Assembly (NCBI RefSeq): GCF_003050935.1
Contig: NZ_QAOX01000002.1
Coordinates: forward strand, 744,001-808,000
Direction: 5' to 3'
DNA length: 64,000 nucleotides
DNA from: Luteibacter sp. OK325
GTDB taxonomy: Bacteria; Pseudomonadota; Gammaproteobacteria; Xanthomonadales; Rhodanobacteraceae
The stretch's first letter is position 1, and every line of letters begins with the position of its first letter. Shown here one piece after another: positions 56,001-63,368 of this stretch. The translations under genes and the position numbers were made by a program. Below the pieces are notes generated by a model, which was given only the letters and a program-made list of their open reading frames with translations, did no database searches and was not told the origin of the DNA.

Positions 56001-56209
56001 TGCACGCCGGTCTCGTCGAGGCCGCTGTTCCCGATCGACTGCACGTTCACCGCCGGGACATTAGGCGTCGGCAGGCCTGGCGTCGCAAGCACGTCGCCGC
56101 TGTAGAGGGTCGCCACAACGAGAAAGGCGAGGGCCTGCGAAAGCGGGCGACGCGCAAGACGACGGAGCGTGTCGGGACCGTTGGATCGGCGATGCGGGAG
56201 CGTTTTCAT
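50078..56209 (-). CDS. Giant glycine-rich autotransporter (type Va)
   Basis: 2043 residues. An extended N-terminus and signal segment (ALAFLVVATLYSGDVLA, about 26-42) is followed by a passenger of about 1700 residues built of repeats: roughly sixteen copies of A-Q-S-[VI]-G-G-G-G-G at intervals of 60-90 residues, each within a G-[IV]-x-A-Q-S strand. This is a beta-helix-like array. The C-terminal 270 residues are an autotransporter beta-barrel (WGRVISNSTDRD to SGALKFTYKF) with the terminal Phe recognised by the Bam complex. The start at 56209 is the ATG that gives the shortest plausible leader; the frame opens at 56254. Cell-surface adhesion is typical of the family, but not shown here. Confidence 0.92.
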   Translation of the reverse strand: MKTLPHRRSNGPDTLRRLARRPLSQALAFLVVATLYSGDVLATPGLPTPNVPAVNVQSIGNSGLDETGVQGSQSTAVYYGLSPGDTAPSITMISAGGQGGTGSDGGNPTGNGGQGGDGNLVELTIGSGAWVNSTNVSTADNANAAVWLQSLGGDGATAGKMSGNNGHPGQPGGGGSSYGVLFDQFVTVASSSGWNNSQPGTTAVLMQAIGGDAANPLPSDGASGAGKVKGAAGNTGGNGGYLTYNLHTGGVSSQGAAVVLLSQGGKGGDGTGSYSDLGVGIGGIGGAGGNGGDINVTVGAPGASTTPFITAVGAPTVATGAIVPIDASGGVAQAAVMAAGIQAQSIGGLGGNGGEGDGTAGSAGAGGGAGNAGNVSMALNDVNISTSGFAAAGVLAQSIGGAGGNGSGAGGMFSKKGGNGAAGGTAGVVSVTMGDSSNTNWPSDLIATTGDDSMGVVAQSIGGGGGSGGSVEGGAIGGGVSIGGDGESGGASGTVTLNNGSLASGSDPAQAGFIIATNGTRSSGLVAQSIGGGGGTGGSSTNASLGPFSYTVGGTGGTGGEAGTPGTTQVSLANLGIVSTTGDHAKGVVAQAVGGGGGDGGGATSYSASAVLDINVTVGGNGGSGGSAGDVIATNQGQILTGGSDAWGLLAQSIAGGGGNGGASLSDAFAIAPPDMPTVVINTSVGGKGGDGSPSGNVTATNDGVIMTAGAAAHGVLAQSVAGGGGNGGDSSVITAIVGPKTAASANLTVSLGGSGGNGGAAGNVTVTNTQNSLVWTLGDSSDAIFAQSVGGGGGSGGTSKDTATSLQAKSTSSASISLGGSGGSGANGGGITVTNAGNLLTIGDGANGIFAQSVGGGGGLFTGGTIKSAAGKQNETMTLSGGGGEAGNGGTVSATNNATIVTYGGDAAGMFVQSVGGGGGKAGTGTTAGLPTSATTLADYLAASTVLNSASDKRLNTYAGVQAWGPAGWYLTSLEQMEGWAQDYLTYAAAHPSNDSPDTSDVVAAVVLNVGGGTNLDNEPAGSSTQGDGGNVAATNAFTVQTFGPASPGILAQSVGAGGGVAGATTVTQTQNSNFKPGVAFKATNGGKAYNFGNGGAVTATNTGTVGTAGDASFGVLAQSVGGGGGHTLLTASNYASSGSDAPIQISLAGSLGTTGDGGAVSVTNNGSITTAGNDAVGIVAQSVGGGGGDVVVMQTAATQGVLAGLSSGVTNPLADPKGSLNAVSVGSNAIAATAYPTCKTTQLLTNACGDGGDVNVTTSAGSSVSTAKRDAHGVLAQSIGGGGGWIVGLTEGNTNPFNNPLMIGDGGNISMTLGGSINTLGDGAYGVLAQTVGAGGVLAGDFAAGATTIAFPHDNENAHVARIGAGGNITIDNTGSVSTSGANAHAIFAQSVGGGGGYYATTGGVYMGSSGGSGNAGTIVITNSGTVQATGKGSSAVYVDSQGYNGNSLVAITNTGGATIMGNISAPAIVLAGGNSNGDGQVSNYGTINGLDGTAIAATSTALSFANATNYAGGAIYGDVSIGVLGNSGKGGTFDNQGYWGTNGNTTGNVINSGTLEIGGANSGIANADLTSNIDGNLTNTGAIKTNVDFYNRTANHLAITGKVNWNIGSNIAIVPKSLMPETNIAIVDAVDFQNNAPSTPVVDPGGNYLFNYTALASQSGLLVSADAVSHFSSTATQAQAPLSLVAEALYLDRNWNSGMSQSLAQTYASLASVKNSNEYITALTNIADEGSQAASVAHVVASNAFVERMNSCPRFEDGGLFQREHDCAWGRVISNSTDRDAGNESVGYHQNGQVFQLGGQKEVDSDWFVGGSVSSDHSDLDTKSASDSINGSGWTAGAVVKHQMGDWLVSAALEGGEMSYTSTRQAQLPGLGGAARASFDVSHWGLHSRISRQFAFASWYLKPYMDLHATRIDSDGYTEKGAGPLDLHVAASHSHVLGASPMIEAGSRFAFTGGMALQVYAGLGGSFYSQNKLGTDMQFADAPGPVYFHMTSDMPQDRLKGVAGVDLKASKDVDIRLEYQGEFASHFQSNSGALKFTYKF

Positions 56210-56415
56210 AGTCGGAATGTCCGGTGTGATCGATGACACGATCGTCGCGAACATCGCCGGGCCAATCTGTCGCTTTGCAGCTCGCTATGTCTGAATCGCA
56301 CGGCCGCTGGACCATGCGAGCCATGCGTCGTGCGAATCGACAAGTCAAAACAGGGGAAGCCTGTAGCGTCAGTGACGGCAAACACCGCTCAAAAGCACTT
56401 TCTCCAGGCAAGACC

Positions 56416-56661
56416 GTGATCAGAACCCGACCAGAACTTCAGGCAAGGCTCGACGCACTTGCTGCGACGCTGCACCAGCTGAATGTCGATGGCGCTCGAC
56501 AGCAATCGCTGTGGGAAGCGTTTGAGCTCTACACCAACATTTCCGTGGATGCATACGTCGACGAGGTCGACCGCGCCTGGTGGTGCGAGCAGGTCTGCGC
56601 GGCTGCCGAGCACTACGGCCTGGCGAATCATCTCTGGTTGCAAATGCCGGACATGCTTTAG
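56416..56661 (+). CDS. Small acidic hypothetical protein
   Basis: 81 residues from a GTG at 56416 with CAGG upstream; the open frame from 56233 has no better start. It is helical and acidic (LQARLDALAATLHQLNVDGA; ISVDAYVDEVDRAWWCEQVC). No family recognised. It converges with the AraC gene at 56669, eight bases away. Confidence 0.5.
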   Translation: MIRTRPELQARLDALAATLHQLNVDGARQQSLWEAFELYTNISVDAYVDEVDRAWWCEQVCAAAEHYGLANHLWLQMPDML

Positions 56662-56668
56662 TGCGCGC

Positions 56669-57448
56669 TTATCGCTTGAGATAGGCGCCCGGGGTGCAGC
56701 CGATCATTTGCTTGAAGAACGAGATGAACGCGCTGTCGCTCGCAAATCCCAGCTCAGCCGAGGTATGCGAAACCGGCTGTCCTGTCACGAGCATCTCCAC
56801 GCCGCGGAGCACACGCCACTGCTGCCGCCACTGCTGGTAACTCATGCCGGTTTCCCGCTGGAAGATGCGCCCTATCGTCTTGGCCGTCGCGCCGATGACA
56901 TTCGCCAGCTCGCGGAGCTCGGGTGGGAGGACGTCTGGCTGTGCCATGAGCGGAGCCAGACGCCTGTCCTGCGGCATCGGTAACAGCATCGGCTGCCGGG
57001 GCGCCTCCCGAATCTCATGAAGGCTGAGTTCGATCAGATGGTCGAACGGCGGCTCTGCCCAGTCCTGATCGACGGGCGCCACGACGAGCGCTTCAACAAT
57101 CGCTTCCATGAGGGGACTCACGGCCATGACAAAGGCCTGTTGCGGAAGCTGCGCACTGGTTTGCTCGTCATAGAAGACCAGGCGGACGTCCGCCGAATGA
57201 CGAACAACCGTGCGGTGCGGTATGTGGGGAGGAATCCACACGGCGCGCGAGGGCGGAAGCAGGCAGAGCAAATCTCCCACCGTGAGCCGGGTGCACCCCT
57301 GCACGGCGAAACAAAGCTGCCCCTGCGCATGTTGATGAAAGTCGGTGTCATCGTCGGACACGACGATGGCGAACGCTGCCACCTTACCCGCCAGGGTTGG
57401 CGTGTCAGGGCAGATCTTAGTGCGCACGTAGGACTCGATCCTGGGCAT
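56669..57448 (-). CDS. AraC-family transcriptional regulator
   Basis: 259 residues. An N-terminal cupin-like sensing domain (FHQHAQGQLCFAVQGCTRL; AVWIPPHIPHRTVVR) is followed by the C-terminal double helix-turn-helix (ELANVIGATAKTIGRIFQRE; TSAELGFASDSAFISFFKQM, ending IGCTPGAYLKR). Such proteins activate or repress neighbouring genes in response to a small ligand. No obvious target adjoins. The start at 57448 is chosen for family length; the frame is open to 57511 and no strong ribosome site is seen. Confidence 0.88.
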   Translation of the reverse strand: MPRIESYVRTKICPDTPTLAGKVAAFAIVVSDDDTDFHQHAQGQLCFAVQGCTRLTVGDLLCLLPPSRAVWIPPHIPHRTVVRHSADVRLVFYDEQTSAQLPQQAFVMAVSPLMEAIVEALVVAPVDQDWAEPPFDHLIELSLHEIREAPRQPMLLPMPQDRRLAPLMAQPDVLPPELRELANVIGATAKTIGRIFQRETGMSYQQWRQQWRVLRGVEMLVTGQPVSHTSAELGFASDSAFISFFKQMIGCTPGAYLKR

Positions 57449-57738
57449 GGAGCTAGTGTGCGCGCGGGCTGGGACCCTGTCCACGAGGCCGAAATTGCCG
57501 AAAGCGTGCATGGTGCATGTTGTCCGATTTCAAGAACTTTATGTCCCGTCGCAGAAAGCGCAATGCCGCGCGTTCTTGAACAATAAGCGTGCCTTCAAGG
57601 CATCTGTTCAAAGGGGCTGGGGACCAAACCCCTTCAACCATCCGAGGCAACGTTGCGACAAGCCAAAGGCTTCGTTGCGGGGGACGTGCGGCCTGAATCA
57701 ACACGCATCCACGTGCATCTGCATCAGAGGTCGGCTGT

Positions 57739-58539
57739 ATGACGGTTTTTCACGATTCCCACTGCATGGCGTTGCATAGCGTCACCGAGGTCATCCCACC
57801 GAATGGCGTCGCCGTCACCGTGATCGTCGTGATGGGCCCGTATGCCATCCAGCGTCGCGTCGATGGCGAATGGGCCGATCACCTCAAGCTCCCGGAGGGT
57901 GGTGTACTGGTGATGAAGTCGACCGATGCCATCCGACTCGTGGGTGTGGCGCCGAAAGGCGTGGCACTCATGGTGTCGGAGGCCAGTGCCGCCGCGCATC
58001 TGGGCCACCTTGGCGAGGATCTCGGCGCAGGGCGTCTGGTGCGGCTATCACTGGATCCACTCATCCTTAGTCTCGGGAAGGCGCTAATCACCTCGATGTA
58101 CGACGGTGTCGATAACCTCGTCACAAAGAACGTGATGGACGTCCTCGTCACGCGGCTCGGTCAGGTGTCGCGACAGCCGCTAAGCGCAACCGAATTCGAG
58201 CGGACTTCGCTGCCGAACTGGCGTTTGCGCCGTGTCATCAATTACGTGGATGGGCGGTTAGACGAGGGCATTTCCCTCACCGAGATGGCGTCGGTCGCTG
58301 GCCTGTCGGCCATGTATTTTGCAGCACAGTTCAAGGCAGCGACGGGAATGCGGCCTCATCACTATGTGATTGCGCGACGGATCCAGCATGCCAAGCACCT
58401 CCTCCACCGATCAGAACACACGGTGTTGCACATCGCCCTGGCCGTGGGATTCCGAACGCAGTCACACTTCACAACGGTGTTCAAGAAACACGAGTCAATA
58501 ACGCCTGCGCGTTGGCGTCGGGGGCAGCTTGCGGCCTGA
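57739..58539 (+). CDS. AraC-family transcriptional regulator
   Basis: 266 residues. The C-terminal domain has the two helix-turn-helix units of the family: LRRVINYVDGRLDEGISLTE, MASVAGLSAMYFAAQFKAAT and VLHIALAVGFRTQSHFTTVF, ending KKHESITPARWRR. The N-terminal half is a divergent sensing domain without a clear cupin pattern. AGAGGTC lies before the ATG at 57739. It converges on the DUF2589/holin locus, whose last gene ends next to its stop, but no link is shown. It is unrelated in detail to the AraC gene at 56669. Confidence 0.87.
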   Translation: MTVFHDSHCMALHSVTEVIPPNGVAVTVIVVMGPYAIQRRVDGEWADHLKLPEGGVLVMKSTDAIRLVGVAPKGVALMVSEASAAAHLGHLGEDLGAGRLVRLSLDPLILSLGKALITSMYDGVDNLVTKNVMDVLVTRLGQVSRQPLSATEFERTSLPNWRLRRVINYVDGRLDEGISLTEMASVAGLSAMYFAAQFKAATGMRPHHYVIARRIQHAKHLLHRSEHTVLHIALAVGFRTQSHFTTVFKKHESITPARWRRGQLAA

Positions 58540-58851
58540 TCAGGAGCCATTCTGACTTGAAGCCTCCCGATGCCGCTGCATGGACCGGCACACCCAGTTC
58601 ACCATCAGCAAGGCCGTGCCGAGGTTGGTCATCACCTCACCGGGCCAAACGTGTCCATAGCTGATGTCTTCAAAGCCCATCTGGTCGGCGACGATACCCA
58701 GCACGTTCACCAACCCGCCTGCCGCGATGCAGGCGTGGCACAAGCGCAGCAAGCGGCGAATATGACGATCGGTGAGCAGCCAACAACCGCATACGACCAT
58801 GACCAGGCTGCATGAGAGGTCGGCGTAGAGATAGAAAAGCCCATCGTTCAT
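58540..58851 (-). CDS. Small membrane protein of the holin-like pair
   Basis: 103 residues with about three hydrophobic segments (9-27, 38-58 and 72-90) and a hydrophilic C-terminus. A conserved-looking GHVWPGEVMTNLGTALLMVN segment occurs in similar small proteins near phage-like lysis genes. Its start overlaps the stop of the upstream holin-like gene by four bases (ATGA). It is the last gene of the DUF2589 operon. Either a second holin or an antiholin is possible. Confidence 0.5.
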   Translation of the reverse strand: MNDGLFYLYADLSCSLVMVVCGCWLLTDRHIRRLLRLCHACIAAGGLVNVLGIVADQMGFEDISYGHVWPGEVMTNLGTALLMVNWVCRSMQRHREASSQNGS

Positions 58852-59177
58852 GGTTTATCGCCTCCGGCGATGCGGTCGATCATACGATTGGCCAGCGAGT
58901 CGCCGCGCGAGTCGATCAGCCGCTGGGCAATCATCGTCAGCCGCAGCCCGAAACAGCCGACCAGGAAGGAAACGCCGGCCTGGATCTCGGCCGGCGAATC
59001 CGGAAGGAAACGTCGTTCCAGCATGGGCGCGAGGAAGATCGCCATCATCGCCCCGCACACCACCTGCACGACGGCACGTTTGCGCGAGGCCTCGTTACCC
59101 AGCGCCACCGGAAGGATGGCGCCACCCACCGCCGCCAGCAGCAGCCAGAAGCGGGTGAAGAGCAGCATGGTGTCCAT
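58848..59177 (-). CDS. Holin-like membrane protein
   Basis: 109 residues with an N-terminal helix (LLFTRFWLLLAAVGGAILPV), a second helix (VVQVVCGAMMAIFLAPML), a third (AGVSFLVGCFGLRLTMIAQ) and a charged tail. Size, topology and the neighbouring endolysin fit a phage-type holin that lets lysozyme-like enzymes or cargo cross the inner membrane. The start at 59177 was preferred to the longer frame from 59240, because it gives a membrane-compatible N-terminus. It overlaps the next gene (ATGA). Confidence 0.55.
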   Translation of the reverse strand: MDTMLLFTRFWLLLAAVGGAILPVALGNEASRKRAVVQVVCGAMMAIFLAPMLERRFLPDSPAEIQAGVSFLVGCFGLRLTMIAQRLIDSRGDSLANRMIDRIAGGDKP

Positions 59178-59191
59178 GATGGTGACCTCGC

Positions 59192-59617
59192 TCAGGGTTG
59201 CGCGGCAGCCGCCGGCGACGGCTTGAGATCGCCGTGCCACGTGGTCTTCGCCGAGGGGAAATCGATCGCCAGGCGGCCGTCCTTGCCCGGCTTGAAGGTG
59301 ACGTCACGACCCTGAAGGTCCTGGCAGAACTTCCCGCCGTTCGTGGACACCCCGAAGCGATACACCGTGGCCACATCGGCTTCCTTCAGGTACTTCGCCG
59401 GCACGTTGCACGCAAACGGCTCGTCAAAATGCACATCCGCCTTGTCCGCACTAAACGCCACCTGCGCACCCACATCCGAATTCGCCTGCTGCACCAACCC
59501 ACTCCACCTCCCCTGCGGCTGCCCCGCCAATGCCAACCCAGGCACCAGACAACCCAGGACCAGAGCCCCCTGTAGGAGCCGATTCATCGGCGATGCTCTT
59601 CCAATATTCAAAAACAT
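59192..59617 (-). CDS. Small secreted hypothetical protein
   Basis: 141 residues from the ATG at 59617, preceded by AGGAGG; an ATG ten codons later (59587) also fits. A signal peptide (LLQGALVLGCLVPGLALA) leads to a mature domain with two Cys (FACNVPA and KFCQDLQ) and beta character, ending in a Pro/Ala tail. Likely periplasmic. No family recognised. It lies between the small TM protein and the holin-like gene in the DUF2589 operon. Confidence 0.55.
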   Translation of the reverse strand: MFLNIGRASPMNRLLQGALVLGCLVPGLALAGQPQGRWSGLVQQANSDVGAQVAFSADKADVHFDEPFACNVPAKYLKEADVATVYRFGVSTNGGKFCQDLQGRDVTFKPGKDGRLAIDFPSAKTTWHGDLKPSPAAAAQP

Positions 59618-59625
59618 AAAACCTC

Positions 59626-59799
59626 CTAATGATTGAAATACCCAAACCCAACAACCCCGGCACCAACAACGACAGCAACCACCATCCCCAAAACCCACCC
59701 ACGCCTCCGCCGCAACGACCCAGCCGGAACGTGATCCACACAAGCCAACACCGCCCTCGCCCACTCCGCCGACACCCGCAACCCCGAAAGCTTCTCCAT
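59626..59799 (-). CDS. Very small single-span membrane protein
   Basis: 57 residues. A basic helical N-terminus (VSAEWARAVLACVDHVPAGS then LRRRRG) precedes one strong membrane helix (WVLGMVVAVVVGAGVVGFGY). The ATG at 59799 follows GGAGGT and overlaps the upstream stop (TGATG), so translation is coupled. It could be a spanin- or pinholin-like component; no family is recognised. Confidence 0.5.
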   Translation of the reverse strand: MEKLSGLRVSAEWARAVLACVDHVPAGSLRRRRGWVLGMVVAVVVGAGVVGFGYFNH

Positions 59800-60242
59800 C
59801 ACCCCACCTCCGCCACGACCGGCACGCTCACCACCCGATCGTCCAGGACGATCCGCGGTTGCCACGCATCCGCCGCGCGAAAACTGATGCTCATGTGATG
59901 CATCCGCAGCCGCCGGAACCACCTGCGCCGCGCCGGCCGCATGTCGATCACCAGCTCGTCGACACCAAAGGGCCCGCGCTCGTAACGCAGCCGGCAATCG
60001 AACGCCACCGATAACTCGGTCACCAGCGGCACGCGCGGATCGCGGAACGCACGCAGCGGAATTACCACCGGCTCGAGCGGCGCATCCGGACCGGGATCGC
60101 GCGGAATCTCAACGTGCAGGGCCTGGGCATCGGTATCGCCCGCTTCGATATGCATGGCACGGCGTCGCCGCAGAGCCTCGTTGGCCGCTTCCACGGACAC
60201 GCGCAGCGCGTACAACAACTGGTCGAACGTGCAGACAGCCAT
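59799..60242 (-). CDS. DUF2589-related protein
   Basis: 147 residues, no signal peptide. The N-terminus (FDQLLYALRVSVEAANEALR) has the helical pattern of DUF2589 proteins, and the following ALHVEIPRD...VVIPLRAFRDPRVPLVTELSV corresponds to the strand that in the two neighbours reads PLLAIVKVPNLSITTVDITF and PILPLVSTNVLRIKEVEITF. The function of the family is unknown. The start at 60242 has GGGGAG upstream. It is coupled to the small TM gene. Confidence 0.55.
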   Translation of the reverse strand: MAVCTFDQLLYALRVSVEAANEALRRRRAMHIEAGDTDAQALHVEIPRDPGPDAPLEPVVIPLRAFRDPRVPLVTELSVAFDCRLRYERGPFGVDELVIDMRPARRRWFRRLRMHHMSISFRAADAWQPRIVLDDRVVSVPVVAEVG

Positions 60243-60247
60243 GTGCC

Positions 60248-60508
60248 CTACTCCCCGATCAGCCAGGATGGTTTGCGTGGAAAACCCACGTGGTAGCAGA
60301 TCCACTGCAGCACTACCTGGTGCTCGCCGATCTGCAGAATGGTGAAGCTCTTTTCCATGCCGATGACCGAACCGCGCGGCGAATCGGTAAGGCAGCGGTT
60401 GAGCAAGGCGCGTGCTTCTTCGATCTTCGCCTCGCTATTCATCTGGTTGGGGTTGTCGCTACCGACAACCACGCGTTTGACGAACTTCACGTCGGTCAGG
60501 TCGAACAT
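60248..60508 (-). CDS. Small hypothetical protein of the DUF2589 locus
   Basis: 86 residues, soluble, with mixed alpha-beta character: VKFVKRVVVGSDNPNQMNSE, a helix ARALLNRCL and a closing strand pair around FTILQIGEHQVVLQWICYHV. GGGAG precedes the ATG at 60508. It is tightly packed (5 bases) against the following gene. No family recognised. Confidence 0.5.
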   Translation of the reverse strand: MFDLTDVKFVKRVVVGSDNPNQMNSEAKIEEARALLNRCLTDSPRGSVIGMEKSFTILQIGEHQVVLQWICYHVGFPRKPSWLIGE

Positions 60509-60573
60509 CCTGTGTCTCCCGCAGAAGGGATCGCGACACCTCGGGGGTATCGCGATCCAATGGATCGAAGCGA

Positions 60574-61266
60574 TTAACCGCCCGCCGCCGCACCACCGCC
60601 AGCAGCCGCACCACCACCCGCCGCACCGCCACCGGCAAGCGCCGGCGTGGCCGACACAGGCACCGGCTTACTGATCTTGCGCGGGGCGCAAGCCGTCTGC
60701 AGGATGTCCAGCACACGCATCAGGCCTTCCGGCGCGCCACCGTCTTCGGCGTGAACCGCGACGTTGTACTTGGCGGAGTTGTCAGACGCGCGGGTGCTTT
60801 CCTTCGACGAGGACACGGCACCGGAGACCTTCGCCGTGGCCTTGAAAATGCCCCAGCCGATCGACATCGACGCATCGAACGAGCCGCTCTTGGAGTCCTT
60901 CTCGGTCTGGCTGAAGGATGACTTCACTTCCATGTTGAAGGTGATGTCCACCGTCGTGATGCTCAGGTTGGGAACCTTGACGATGGCCAGCAGCGGCACT
61001 TCCAGCTCGACCTCTTCTTCGGCGATGCCAGCGCCGCTCGGGTCGTCCACGGGACGCTTGAACTTGAAGCTTGCGGTACGCGTGGCACCCACGCCGGTCG
61101 GATCGTTCGCGGCCGGCGGCAGGAAGCCGATGACCTTGATGAAATCCGCGGTGGCCTGGGCGAGCTTTACCTGGGCTTCGCAGGCGGCGGTGAGCGGCGA
61201 GCCGATCAGGTCGGCAATGGGCAGACCCTTGAACTGGCTTGAGATGTTGACGAGTTCGTCAGCCAT
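60574..61266 (-). CDS. DUF2589 protein with Gly/Ala-rich tail
   Basis: 230 residues. The N-terminal block FKGLPIADLIGSPLTAACEA and the following QVKLAQATADFIKVIGF are typical of DUF2589; the middle (VELEVPLLAIVKVPNLSITT then VDITFNMEVKSSFSQ) is the conserved beta region. The last 25 residues are nearly only Gly and Ala in G-G-G-A-A repeats. AAGGAG precedes the ATG at 61266. No signal peptide, so if it leaves the cell it needs a holin or other route. Function unknown. Confidence 0.75.
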   Translation of the reverse strand: MADELVNISSQFKGLPIADLIGSPLTAACEAQVKLAQATADFIKVIGFLPPAANDPTGVGATRTASFKFKRPVDDPSGAGIAEEEVELEVPLLAIVKVPNLSITTVDITFNMEVKSSFSQTEKDSKSGSFDASMSIGWGIFKATAKVSGAVSSSKESTRASDNSAKYNVAVHAEDGGAPEGLMRVLDILQTACAPRKISKPVPVSATPALAGGGAAGGGAAAGGGAAAGG

Positions 61267-61334
61267 GATGTGACTCCTTGTGATATTTGACGCGCCGCGC
61301 GGAATGCGCACCGCGGTTCAGCGCGATCGACGGA

Positions 61335-61856
61335 TCAGTCGCCGGGCTTGAACGTCTTGAAGACCCCCTGGGTCTGTGAGAGGTGGTTCATCAGCCGCGC
61401 GGCGCCATCGGTGGGCTCGCTGCCTTCGACGCGGATCATCACGTGCACCGCGCCGCTCTTGCCTTCCTTGCCGCCGGCCGTCGGGTCCACGCGAAGGTGC
61501 GGGCGTGAGGACGCCGGCTTGCCTTTCCATCCGGGCTGCGCGGTCGAATCGTCGTCGGGCGTGTCGCCTTCGATCAGCGGACCGATGTCCGCATCGAAGG
61601 TGATCTCCACTTCCTTGATGCGCAGCACGTTGGTCGAGACCAGCGGCAGGATCGGCGCGCGGTAGAGATCTTCATCGTCTTCGCCGGCTTCCGGATGCAT
61701 GGACGGCATGCGGATGACGACGCTCTTCGGCCGGTTGTCTTCGTCGAAGAAGTCGCTCAGGTGCGACATCTGGTGTTGCTCGATGCGGTCCTGTGCATCG
61801 ACGACCGCGCCGGCAATGGCTTCGATCAGGGTGTTCAGTGAGGTCTGCGCGGCCAT
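61335..61856 (-). CDS. DUF2589 protein
   Basis: 173 residues: helical N-terminus (LNTLIEAIAGAVVDAQDRIE), strand block (APILPLVSTNVLRIKEVEIT) followed by FDADIGPL, a charged, Pro/Gly-rich middle, and a C-terminal strand-helix (GAVHVMIRVEGSEPTDGAAR then LMNHLSQT). It aligns in outline with 60574-61266. The start ATG lies four bases after the endolysin stop, so the genes form one operon. Function unknown. Confidence 0.7.
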   Translation of the reverse strand: MAAQTSLNTLIEAIAGAVVDAQDRIEQHQMSHLSDFFDEDNRPKSVVIRMPSMHPEAGEDDEDLYRAPILPLVSTNVLRIKEVEITFDADIGPLIEGDTPDDDSTAQPGWKGKPASSRPHLRVDPTAGGKEGKSGAVHVMIRVEGSEPTDGAARLMNHLSQTQGVFKTFKPGD

Positions 61857-61859
61857 GGC

Positions 61860-62420
61860 TCAGACGCCTCCCTTTGCAGCGGGCGCCAGGTCGGGGAACG
61901 AGTCCACGCGGGCCAGCCAGCCTTTAAGGAACTTGCCCAGGCCCGGCCGCTGGTTCACCAGGTTGGTGTAGTAGTCCTTGCGGCCTTGCTTATAGGCCGT
62001 GTAAACGGCTACCGAATCGGCCGTGGCCAGGGCGGCCATCGTGCCGGCGCCGATCGCACCATCCACACCGAGCTGCGGCGAGGCACCGAGTGAGTTCAAC
62101 ACCCGTTGCAGCAGCTTCGAGGCATTGGCGCCGGCATTGACCTGGAAGTCGAAGACGATGTTCGCCAGCGGCTGCAGGGCGATCTCGTCGCCGTGCACCT
62201 TGTCCCAGTAGAGCGCCTTGTAGATCGTGCCGGCCTGGGCGTCGGTCAGGGCGCGCAGGTTGTCGAGCGTGGGCTGGAGGTTCAGCAGGCGCAGCGCGCA
62301 CTGCTGGAACGTCCCGATGGTTACGCCCTTGTTGGTCGCGCCGCCCGGATCGGCGGGGTCGTTGACGAACCCGCCCTCGTGCTTGAGCAACGTGGGAAAA
62401 AAGGTACTGAAGTCGGCCAT
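61860..62420 (-). CDS. GH108-family endolysin/muramidase
   Basis: 186 residues. LLKHEGGFVNDPADPGGATN then KGVT with catalytic Glu15 is the hallmark of glycosyl hydrolase family 108 N-acetylmuramidases, followed by the family's YYWDKVHGDE-like and ANIVFDFQVNAGANASKLLQ blocks and the C-terminal peptidoglycan-binding-like helices (GVDGAIGAGTMAALA; YKQGRKDYY). It cuts peptidoglycan glycan strands. No signal peptide, so it needs a holin. It is the first gene of the tightly packed DUF2589 operon. Confidence 0.88.
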   Translation of the reverse strand: MADFSTFFPTLLKHEGGFVNDPADPGGATNKGVTIGTFQQCALRLLNLQPTLDNLRALTDAQAGTIYKALYWDKVHGDEIALQPLANIVFDFQVNAGANASKLLQRVLNSLGASPQLGVDGAIGAGTMAALATADSVAVYTAYKQGRKDYYTNLVNQRPGLGKFLKGWLARVDSFPDLAPAAKGGV

Positions 62421-62537
62421 GAGTGATCTCCCGATGCGGCGTAGTGGGCCCTGGTGGGATCACTATCGGTTCGCATCGGCACGCGCGGGATCGGGAAAAC
62501 ACTGATTACCGCGCGTGCGAATCCTGATCGCGTCATG

Positions 62538-63188
62538 TCATGGTTCGAGGGCGGTGAGTCCTTCGCGCAGGGCGTAACGCGTGAGCTGCGCAATGCCGTT
62601 GATGCCGAGCTTGGCCATGATGTGCTCGCGGTGCGTGCCGACGGTCTTGACGCTCACGTGCAGGCGCACCGAGATGTCCCGTGCACTGAACCCTTCGGCG
62701 AACAACTGGGTGATTTCCCGTTCGCGCGGACTCAACGGCTCGCGCGGCGCGAAGGAAGGTGAGCTCGTGCGTCGCATGCCATCCACCAGCAGATGGGCGA
62801 TATCCGGGCTGATGAAGAAACGCGAACGCATGACGCTGTCGATCGCCTCGTGCAGCACCTCGAAACCGTCGCGTTTGAGCACATAGCCGTGCGCGCCGGC
62901 GTCGAAGGCGGCGCGTACCCAGCGTGAATCGTCGTACGACGATAAGCAAAGCAGCCGCGTACGTGGACATCGCGGCGCGATGCGGCGTATCGCTTCCAGG
63001 CCGCTCAGGCCGCGCATGGCGCAGTCGAAGACGATCAGTCCGGGCTGGCAGCGAAGCGCCACGCGCACGCAGTCGCGTCCGTCGGCGGTGCTACCGATCA
63101 CCTCGTAGCGTGGCAGCGCGGCCAGCAGCGACGCGACGCCCTCGCGCAGCAACGCCTGCTCGTCGGCAAGCAGCACGGTCAGCGGCAT
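62538..63188 (-). CDS. NarL/LuxR-type response regulator
   Basis: 216 residues. Receiver domain with LLADEQ, phospho-acceptor Asp in IVFDCAMRGLSGLEAI (about 54) and K in YVLKRDG; C-terminal LuxR helix-turn-helix (PLSPREREITQLFAEGFSAR then DISVRLHVSVKTVGTHREHI). It would activate target promoters on phosphorylation. It is co-directional with the endolysin operon 118 bases downstream and is a likely regulator of it. No kinase gene adjoins. The start at 63188 was taken; a GTG at 63200 is also open. Confidence 0.88.
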   Translation of the reverse strand: MPLTVLLADEQALLREGVASLLAALPRYEVIGSTADGRDCVRVALRCQPGLIVFDCAMRGLSGLEAIRRIAPRCPRTRLLCLSSYDDSRWVRAAFDAGAHGYVLKRDGFEVLHEAIDSVMRSRFFISPDIAHLLVDGMRRTSSPSFAPREPLSPREREITQLFAEGFSARDISVRLHVSVKTVGTHREHIMAKLGINGIAQLTRYALREGLTALEP

Positions 63189-63368
63189 CACCGGAAACAC
63201 CCAGCCAGGGTGGGCACGCGGTCAAAACGTAAAACACCGCCACGAGGGGCGGTGGTGTGGTCATGCGAAGACATCCTGGACCCCCTTGAAGACCCTCTGC
63301 CAGCTCCCCTGCCGGATGGACGGCCGCCGGGCTCTCCCGGCGGCCGTTACGCGCGCGGGCGTCGGACC

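Noticed and set aside
50078-56209. CRISPR-like or tandem DNA repeat in the autotransporter region
   Set aside because: The periodic DNA pattern is explained by coding glycine-block repeats; spacing and sequence vary as in protein repeats and there are no spacers.
51170-56236. Long plus-strand frames (up to 632 codons) opposite the autotransporter
   Set aside because: Created by the GC-rich repeats of the minus-strand gene; their products are low-complexity Arg/Ala/Val sequence without any motif.
58540-62420. Complete prophage
   Set aside because: Endolysin and holin-like genes are present, but there are no capsid, tail, terminase, replication or integrase genes.
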